DNA from: Candidatus Cloacimonadota bacterium
Lineage (GTDB): Bacteria; Cloacimonadota; Cloacimonadia; Cloacimonadales; JAOZMQ01
Reading direction: 5' to 3'
NCBI GenBank assembly: GCA_029934195.1
Contig: JAOZMQ010000022.1
Span: 1 to 16,436, forward strand
DNA length: 16,436 nt
Shown here: positions 7,890 to 13,642 of the stretch, piece after piece
Layout: every line of letters starts with the position of its first letter
How positions within the stretch are numbered: position 1 is the stretch's first letter
Translations under genes and position numbers: made by a program
Notes under the pieces: model-generated
The model's database searches: none
Told to the model about the DNA's origin: nothing
The model's input: the letters and a program-made list of their open reading frames with translations, nothing else

Positions 7890-9503
7890 ATGAAAAAATT
7901 TATATTGATACTCATCATTGCTACAGCATTTACTTCTATTTTATTTTCACAGGCAAATCTATATTATTTCATTACACAAAGAATTGGTGCTTATGGTCCT
8001 ATTTATGGAGAAGAAGAAGTTAATTCTTCTCGTATCACATCATTACTTTTTTCAAAACCTTTAACTACAAATAGTAAAATGGAAATTGCATCAGTCTTAT
8101 TTGTTGAACCACTTCCAAGTGGAGTAAGAATGGAAGATGGGCGAATTCGTTATTCTTTTGAAGTACAACCTGAAATCTATTGGCATGATGGAGAAGAATT
8201 AACTGCCGAAGATATTGAATTTACATTTAATGTTATCAGTAATCCAAGAACAGAATCATCAAATGCTCGTAGTAAAATTGAGAAAATTGAAAGTATGACT
8301 TCGACAAGCAGATATGGACTTGATGTCTATTTTAATCAACGAGATGAAGACAATATCTCCGCTCTTACATTCAATGTTCTACCTAAACACTGTTTTACGA
8401 GTAGCGAAATTGAGGAATCTTTTATCAGTCCCACACAGAAATTTTTTCTTGAAAAACCTATTGGATGTGGTGTTTATAAAAGAAAATCCATTTATGAAGG
8501 AAGAGAAACAATTCTCGAAACAAATCAGGATTATTTTCTCAGTAAAGATATTCCAAGATTTAATACTATCAAAATTAGAAAAAAAGAAATTGTCGCAAAT
8601 ATGATTCAAGAATTTATTGAAGATGATGAAGTTAATTTTTTCCCAAATTTTCCAGTTAATGAGTTACATCAAATTAAACAAGTTTCCTCATTATTTGATT
8701 ATGTGAAATTCAATGAATATTCTTGGAATTTCATTGCTTTCAATCTCAGAAAACCAATTTTTGAAAATCCTTTATTTAGAGAAGCATTGATAATGTCGGT
8801 AGATAAACAGCAGATGAATGAAGAGATTTATAAAGAAAATGCTGAAATTATTCACGGTCCATTTCCTCCAAACAGTCCTGCTTATTATTCTGAATGTGAT
8901 TTCCCTTTGTATGATACCGGAATTGCAAAAACCAAATTAATAGAAGCTCAATTATCTGATTCTGATGGTGATGGATATATTGATATTGATGGTGAAAATA
9001 TTAAATTAAAATTCATTCTGCAGGTTGGTAAAGAAGATGACAAACTTACTCAAGTATCTATTTTGAACTTCTTTAAAGAAATTGGCATCGATATTGAAGC
9101 AGAATATCTTGATTATGATGATTTCACAAAAAAAGTTTTTATGGATCACGATTTTGATATGGCATTAGTATCTTATAAATTTGGTACTGACCCCGATGTT
9201 TCTACTATTTTTCATTCAAAATATAAAGATAAAATAAGAGGAAATAATGTTTGTGGTTTCGCTTTTGATGATGTTGATAAAAAAATAGAAGAAGCTCTTA
9301 GAAAACCTACCCGTGTGGTTAGAATGCAATTGTATCAACAAATTCATCAGCTTATAGTCAATCATTATCCGGGTATTTTTCTGTGGCAAAAACCTGTTTA
9401 TGTTGCCTTTGATAGAGTCATTAATGATGATAGTGATCGTGAAGGAATTAGTGAAGATACACTTGATCCAATAAATATTTTTAGGTATATTCATCGTTGG
9501 TAA
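7890..9503 (+). CDS. Periplasmic peptide-binding protein of ABC importer (SBP family 5, DppA/OppA-like)
   Basis: This 537-residue protein has the usual length for the family (E. coli DppA is 535). The N-terminal signal peptide ends near ILFSQA with no lipobox cysteine, so a soluble periplasmic protein is expected. Family-5 hallmarks occur in order: SRITSLLFSKPL (48-58); HDGEELTAEDIEFTFN (99-114), the strongest family signature; PIGCGVYKR (190-198), normally P-x-G-T-G-x-Y; and AFNLRKPIFENPLFREAL followed by MSVDK (283-306). The DSDGDGYIDIDG segment (357-368) matches the DxDGDGxxDxxG loop common in this family. It should bind oligopeptides (or another family-5 ligand such as a nickel complex or sugar oligomer) and hand them to the two permeases encoded next. 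Specificity cannot be read from sequence. A good AGGAGG lies 11 bases before the ATG at 7890. The next permease gene starts 23 bases downstream. Confidence 0.93.
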   Translation: MKKFILILIIATAFTSILFSQANLYYFITQRIGAYGPIYGEEEVNSSRITSLLFSKPLTTNSKMEIASVLFVEPLPSGVRMEDGRIRYSFEVQPEIYWHDGEELTAEDIEFTFNVISNPRTESSNARSKIEKIESMTSTSRYGLDVYFNQRDEDNISALTFNVLPKHCFTSSEIEESFISPTQKFFLEKPIGCGVYKRKSIYEGRETILETNQDYFLSKDIPRFNTIKIRKKEIVANMIQEFIEDDEVNFFPNFPVNELHQIKQVSSLFDYVKFNEYSWNFIAFNLRKPIFENPLFREALIMSVDKQQMNEEIYKENAEIIHGPFPPNSPAYYSECDFPLYDTGIAKTKLIEAQLSDSDGDGYIDIDGENIKLKFILQVGKEDDKLTQVSILNFFKEIGIDIEAEYLDYDDFTKKVFMDHDFDMALVSYKFGTDPDVSTIFHSKYKDKIRGNNVCGFAFDDVDKKIEEALRKPTRVVRMQLYQQIHQLIVNHYPGIFLWQKPVYVAFDRVINDDSDREGISEDTLDPINIFRYIHRW

Positions 9504-9511
9504 TACGATAA

Positions 9512-9529
9512 ATGGAAATTCTTTAAATG
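9512..9529 (+). promoter_or_regulatory. Duplicated start: 4-codon mini-ORF abutting the permease start
   Basis: ATGGAAATTCTT-TAA (9512-9526) encodes Met-Glu-Ile-Leu-stop. It is directly followed, in the same frame, by ATGGAAATATTA, which encodes the same Met-Glu-Ile-Leu and starts the permease. This looks like a 15-base tandem duplication of the gene start. No good ribosome site precedes 9512. For the true start at 9527 the best match is the GGA of the first copy (9514-9516), 10 bases upstream. Termination at the TAA with immediate re-initiation is possible. Confidence 0.5.
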
Positions 9530-10759
9530 GAAATATTAAAGAAAATTGCCTATTTAATCTCTTTCTTCCTTTTATTTCTTTTTCTTCTTTTTCTGTTTTT
9601 AGAAAAATATAATTATGAAAATTTTGAGAATTTTTATGCTGATTTAGAAAATTTATCAAAGGAAGAAAGATTTGGTCAATTGAACGGACATAATATTATT
9701 TTCTCACATGAAATTTATAGCTTTAGAAATTTACAGTTTGAAAATAAGCTATCTGTCCGTAATGTTGAAAGTGCAATTCAGAATCTTGAAAGTGGTAAAT
9801 TTGAAGCTTATCTAACTCATGTTGATTCTCTAAAAATTGTTAATGAAAATTATTTTGGTTCTTATAAAATAATTGGGAAAAATTCATTGCAGAAAAATTA
9901 TGGATTTATTGTAAGCACAAATTGTTTATTTTCTCTTAAGAATAAGAATGCAAACTCTTTTTATAGATTTGCTTTTTGGATAAAACAGATTCTTAGAGGA
10001 AATCTTGGGAAATTAAAAAATGCAAATTATGATATAAAAAATGATGTTTTGAAAGCTTTGCCAATAACGCTAATATTGACGATTTTGAGCTTATTTTATC
10101 TTATTGTTTTTTCATTGTTTTTTGCATTTTTTCTAAACAGCAAACCGCTTAAATATTTAAGAAAATTCATAGAATTATTATTATATCTTTTATCTTCAAT
10201 TCCGGAATTTATTCTCGCTTTTGTTGTTTTGATTGTATTTCTTTATACTTTCAAATTCTTAAAAGGACACGATACTTATTTTATGTTTTTTCAAGATAAT
10301 ATGAAATTTACATTTTCGAATTTAATTTTGATGCTAAAATATTTTTCTTTTCCAGCTCTGATTATTAGTTTTTCAAATAGTAATTTAATGACTCTGATTA
10401 GCTATCTCAGAAAACAGCTTTCAGAATTGGATAAACAGCAACATATAATCTTCTTCAAAGCAAATGGCATGAAATTTATGTACATCAAATATTTCATTAT
10501 GATGAAGGAACTAATTGTGACGATTATTGCATATATCAGCCTCAAAATACCATTAATTATAGGCTCATCTGTAATTGTTGATAAAATCTTTGATATGAAC
10601 GGATTGGGTAATATGGTCTATGAATTCTTTAAAACAAGAGATTCCGGAGGGATATTAATCTTGTTTGCTTTGATATATTTTATCTCTATTTTTATAGACT
10701 TTACCGTTTTTATCGCTAATTATTATCTATCACCTGTAAAGAGAAAGATGGCAATATGA
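9527..10759 (+). CDS. Peptide ABC importer permease, DppB/OppB-like, with enlarged periplasmic loop
   Basis: This 410-residue inner-membrane protein is longer than the usual 306-340. Helix 1 spans ~7-25. A periplasmic region of ~120 residues follows (26-148), roughly 70 more than normal. Then come the family hallmarks: FYRFAFWIKQILRGNLGK (145-162, the RY..W....L.GDLG motif); LPITLILTILSLFYLIV (178-194); an EAA loop around 300-330 (IIFFKANGMKFMYIKYF) for contact with the ATPases; and GSSVIVDKIFDMNGLGNMV (346-364), the GsvivE.iF..pGlG signature. A final helix precedes LSPVKR. Residues ~50-137 of the extra loop resemble a solute-binding-protein lobe (see findings). The start at 9527 is forced by the in-frame stop just upstream. 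The gene overlaps the next permease gene by ATGA (10756-10759), as expected for coupled subunits. Confidence 0.9.
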   Translation: MEILKKIAYLISFFLLFLFLLFLFLEKYNYENFENFYADLENLSKEERFGQLNGHNIIFSHEIYSFRNLQFENKLSVRNVESAIQNLESGKFEAYLTHVDSLKIVNENYFGSYKIIGKNSLQKNYGFIVSTNCLFSLKNKNANSFYRFAFWIKQILRGNLGKLKNANYDIKNDVLKALPITLILTILSLFYLIVFSLFFAFFLNSKPLKYLRKFIELLLYLLSSIPEFILAFVVLIVFLYTFKFLKGHDTYFMFFQDNMKFTFSNLILMLKYFSFPALIISFSNSNLMTLISYLRKQLSELDKQQHIIFFKANGMKFMYIKYFIMMKELIVTIIAYISLKIPLIIGSSVIVDKIFDMNGLGNMVYEFFKTRDSGGILILFALIYFISIFIDFTVFIANYYLSPVKRKMAI

Positions 10760-11940
10760 AACTAAAAAAAATAATTCTATTCATTTCCTTTTTTGTAGTT
10801 TGTACAATTGTTCTAATGTCATTATTCCCTTCACTATTTACAGATAAAGAATTAACTGAAAAATCAATAATGAAATTGCCACCAAACAAAGGTTGTAATG
10901 TATTAAAAATAACGAATACATCAGGGAAAGATCTGAAAATTGATTCTCTATTTATTCATTATAATAAAAATGAAAAGTTGAAAATAGCTGGTTCAAATTT
11001 TATAAAATGCGAACAAGCAAAGGAAATACGTTTTCAGATTATAAGAATTCCACAAAAATTAGATAAAAAGCTTAAGATTACAATGTTTGCCCCCGGAGGT
11101 AAAAAATCAGTAAACTTGAGATTTAATCAAATGATGGCAAGAACATTCGGAAATAATTCAAGTACAAAAATCAATACAATAAAATTATCCCGTAGAGAAA
11201 ATATTTATACAGGTAGTATGAGAGCAATGGATTTTAAAGGAATTGATGAACCTTTAAGCAATCGTATTAATGTAAGAAGTATCCTTGGTACAGATTTTGC
11301 CGGTAGAGAAATTTGGTCGCGAATTGTTTATGGTGCAGATGTTATTGTCAAAATTATTTTATTAACTTTATTGATTTCAATTCCTCTTGGAACAATTGTG
11401 GGGTTACTAAGAGGTTATTACAATAACTTTTTGACAGGGTTTTTGACTGTCTTGTCAAATCTTGCTAACTCAATATCAGTTTATATTTTGACAATGATGA
11501 TAATTGCAGTTTTACATAAACATGAATTAATTTATGTTGTCATTGCCTTTTCGTTAGTTCAATGGGTTGAGATGGAAAAAATTATTTATGAAAAAGTTAG
11601 TGTGATTAAACAGAAAGATTTTATTTCTTCTTCAAAAATGTTTGGTAAAACGAATTTTGAGATAATTTTTAAAGATATTTTAATTTTATGTATTCCTGAT
11701 ATTATTATCGGTTCAGTAGCTCTCGCAAAACGAATAATTCTTATTGAAGCAAGTTTGAGTTTCTTAGGATACAGCGTAACCGAGCCGTATTCAAGTTGGG
11801 GAAATATTATATCCGGAGCTAAAAATAGCATTTATTCAAATAATAGCCTGTGGCAAGTAATTCCTCCCATTATTGCTATTTTGTTGACTGCTTTTTCCTT
11901 TGATTTTCTTGAAAAATACTTAACCGAAAGAGTTAAATAA
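10756..11940 (+). CDS. Peptide ABC importer permease, DppC/OppC-like, with beta-domain insertion
   Basis: This 394-residue protein compares with ~300 for E. coli DppC. Helix 1 is at ~5-26. Residues ~45-145 form an extra beta-rich periplasmic segment (NVLKITNTSGKDLKIDSLFI, EIRFQIIRIPQ, LKITMFAPGGKKSVNLRF). The core is then canonical: LGTDFAGREIWSRIVYGA (177-194, the GTD..GRD..SR..yGar motif); helix ~197-217; an EAA loop at ~286-314 (KDFISSSKMFGKTNFEIIFKD); ILIEASLSFLGYSV (328-341) with SSWGN (346-350); and a closing helix with LWQVIPPIIAILLTAFSFDF (365-384). It forms the transmembrane pore with the B permease. Its start overlaps the previous stop (ATGA) and its stop overlaps the next start by one base (TAATG). 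The insertion is in frame with no codon-use break, so it is a real part of the protein rather than a fusion artefact. Confidence 0.9.
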   Translation: MKLKKIILFISFFVVCTIVLMSLFPSLFTDKELTEKSIMKLPPNKGCNVLKITNTSGKDLKIDSLFIHYNKNEKLKIAGSNFIKCEQAKEIRFQIIRIPQKLDKKLKITMFAPGGKKSVNLRFNQMMARTFGNNSSTKINTIKLSRRENIYTGSMRAMDFKGIDEPLSNRINVRSILGTDFAGREIWSRIVYGADVIVKIILLTLLISIPLGTIVGLLRGYYNNFLTGFLTVLSNLANSISVYILTMMIIAVLHKHELIYVVIAFSLVQWVEMEKIIYEKVSVIKQKDFISSSKMFGKTNFEIIFKDILILCIPDIIIGSVALAKRIILIEASLSFLGYSVTEPYSSWGNIISGAKNSIYSNNSLWQVIPPIIAILLTAFSFDFLEKYLTERVK

Positions 11941-12857
11941 TGTTAGAAGTAAAAAATTTATCTATTGAATTTCATCATAAAAACATAACCAAAAAAGCTG
12001 TTTCTAATGTGAATTTTACTGTAAAAGGTAATGAGATTCTCGGGATAGTTGGAGAGTCTGGCTCCGGAAAATCAACAATAGCTCACGCAATTTTGAGGAT
12101 TCTTAATGAATCAGCAAAAATCTCCGGGGAAATAATTTTTGATAATTCCATTTTAACTGATAAAAACATTGATTCTTACCGCGGGAAATCAATTTCATAT
12201 GTTTCCCAAAATTTCTTTGAATCTCTTTCTCAATATTTTACGATTGGAACTCAATTACATTTACTTTTAAAATCCAAGAGCACATATCGAAATAGAAAAG
12301 AACGGGCTGAAATAATATCTGCAATTTTATTCAGCTTAGATTTCAAAGATCCTAAAAAAATTTTAGGAAAGTATCCTTTTGAATTAAGTGGAGGAATGCT
12401 CCAAAGAGTTATCATTGCTTTTGCACTGCTTAATGAGCCATCACTGTTGATTGCAGATGAACCTACAAGTGCTGTTGATACAATAATTAAACAGAAATTA
12501 TTGAATATTCTGTATAAACAAAAAAAAATTAGGAATCTTGGTATTATTCTTATTTCACATGATTTACCGCTCGTATCCCGCTTTGTTGATAAAATATTAG
12601 TTTTATTTGCTGGACAGATCGTTGAATATGGAAACTTAAAGGATATTATTTGGAATCCAAGACATCCTTATACAAAATTGTTGATTAATTCAAAACCAGA
12701 TTTTTCTAAGACTGAATTAAGACAAAAACGAATTTATCGTACTCCTTCTGAACAATGTATTTATAGACAATATTGTGATGAATACACGGAAGAATGTCAA
12801 AAAGTGGAATTTAGAAATGAAAATTCACATTTTTGGAGATGTGGGAAAAAAGAATGA
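11940..12857 (+). CDS. Peptide ABC importer ATPase, DppD/OppD-like
   Basis: This 305-residue cytoplasmic ATPase has all motifs intact: Walker A GESGSGKST (38-46), Q-loop Q90, signature LSGGMLQR (149-156), Walker B LLIADE with catalytic E174, D-loop SAVD (177-180) and switch H207. The peptide-importer C-terminal region follows, with NPRHPYTKLL (239-248) and four cysteines (C273, C279, C286, C301). This is the pattern seen in OppD/DppD proteins and linked to an iron-sulfur cluster in the family. It pairs with the F-type ATPase encoded next to drive import. It is slightly shorter than E. coli DppD (327). The start codon shares its first base with the stop of the C permease gene; the stop lies within the ATGA overlap with the next gene. 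Confidence 0.93.
   Translation: MLEVKNLSIEFHHKNITKKAVSNVNFTVKGNEILGIVGESGSGKSTIAHAILRILNESAKISGEIIFDNSILTDKNIDSYRGKSISYVSQNFFESLSQYFTIGTQLHLLLKSKSTYRNRKERAEIISAILFSLDFKDPKKILGKYPFELSGGMLQRVIIAFALLNEPSLLIADEPTSAVDTIIKQKLLNILYKQKKIRNLGIILISHDLPLVSRFVDKILVLFAGQIVEYGNLKDIIWNPRHPYTKLLINSKPDFSKTELRQKRIYRTPSEQCIYRQYCDEYTEECQKVEFRNENSHFWRCGKKE
12843..12857 (+). promoter_or_regulatory. Ribosome site and ATGA overlap that decide the DppF-like start
   Basis: The F-type ATPase frame also has a TTG at 12833 and an ATG at 12839. The ATG at 12854 is preferred: GGG (12843-12845) lies 8 bases upstream, the ATGA overlaps the previous TGA exactly as at 10756, and the protein then begins MRDNIVVNLKNLSKSY, matching the usual ABC N-terminus. 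The GGAG at 12835-12838 abuts the ATG at 12839 and is too close to serve it. Confidence 0.6.
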
Positions 12858-13633
12858 GAGATAATATTGTGGTAAATCTGAAAAATCTTTCAAAATCTTA
12901 TAGTAATAATGCATTATTTTTTAGTAAAAGTGAGAAAGTTATATCAGATATTAACTTAAAAATCCATCATGGAGAGATTGTTGGACTTGTTGGAAGAAGT
13001 GGTTGTGGAAAAAGTACGATTGCAAAATGCATGTCCGGAATTCTAAATTACGATAACGGATCAATTAAATTGAAAGATAAGTATTTGCATGAATTAAAGC
13101 CATTTGAAAGAAATATTTGGTTAAGAACGTATCTACAATATCTTTTCCAAAATTGTATTGGTACTTTTCATCCCAAAAAAAGTATTGAAGTTATTTTTAA
13201 AGAATCAATAAAAAGTATTAGCAAAGTAACTGGGAAAAAACTAAAAGGAGATTTTTCAGCTGTTTTGAAAAAAGTCGATCTTGATTCTAATATTTTAAAT
13301 AAATTCCCCTCAGATTTTAGTGGAGGTGAATTGCAGAGAATTTCAATTGCGAGAGCTTTACTTGCAGAACCTGAAATACTTATTGCAGATGAGCCTATAA
13401 GCTCATTAGATGTCACAACACAAGCAAGAATTCTTAATCTTCTAAATTCATTAAAAGAAGATTTTGGTATTTCTATTTTGTATATTACTCACGATCTTTC
13501 GACAGCTCACTTTCTTTGTGATTGGGTCGTCGTTATGGATAATGGTCACATAATTGAACAAAATACTAAAAATGATTTGTTTAATCACCCAAAACATAAA
13601 CACACAAAAAAACTGATAGCACTATCAAGGTAG
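12854..13633 (+). CDS. Peptide ABC importer ATPase, DppF/OppF-like, short C-terminus
   Basis: This 259-residue ATPase (from the ATG at 12854) has intact motifs: Walker A GRSGCGKST (47-55), Q-loop Q99, signature FSGGELQR (155-162, F in place of the usual L), Walker B ILIADE with catalytic E180, SSLD (183-186) and switch H213. It ends soon after HPKHKHTKKL (245-254), the counterpart of the HP-HPYT-LL motif. It therefore lacks about 70 residues present in E. coli DppF (334), including the cysteine cluster region. The frame ends in a normal stop with a well-placed ribosome site for the next gene overlapping it, so this looks like the native end rather than a frameshift. It forms the second half of the ATPase dimer with the D-type protein. 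Both nucleotide sites appear competent, since Walker B glutamates and switch histidines are present in both subunits. Confidence 0.92.
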   Translation: MRDNIVVNLKNLSKSYSNNALFFSKSEKVISDINLKIHHGEIVGLVGRSGCGKSTIAKCMSGILNYDNGSIKLKDKYLHELKPFERNIWLRTYLQYLFQNCIGTFHPKKSIEVIFKESIKSISKVTGKKLKGDFSAVLKKVDLDSNILNKFPSDFSGGELQRISIARALLAEPEILIADEPISSLDVTTQARILNLLNSLKEDFGISILYITHDLSTAHFLCDWVVVMDNGHIIEQNTKNDLFNHPKHKHTKKLIALSR

Positions 13634-13642
13634 GAAATTATT

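Noticed and set aside
8958..8993. Dockerin- or EF-hand-like calcium site (DSDGDGYID) in the binding protein
   Set aside because: A DxDGDGxxD loop at this position is common in family-5 binding proteins, so it does not indicate a dockerin domain or fusion.
9216..9659. 147-codon open frame on the minus strand
   Set aside because: It lies across the end of the binding-protein gene and the start of the permease gene, and its sequence is low-complexity F/I/N/K-rich, as expected from reading AT-rich coding DNA backwards.
12833..12841. TTG 12833 or ATG 12839 as start of the F-type ATPase
   Set aside because: They add residues (LEMWEKR) without family support and have no properly spaced ribosome site, while ATG 12854 fits the ATGA overlap pattern.
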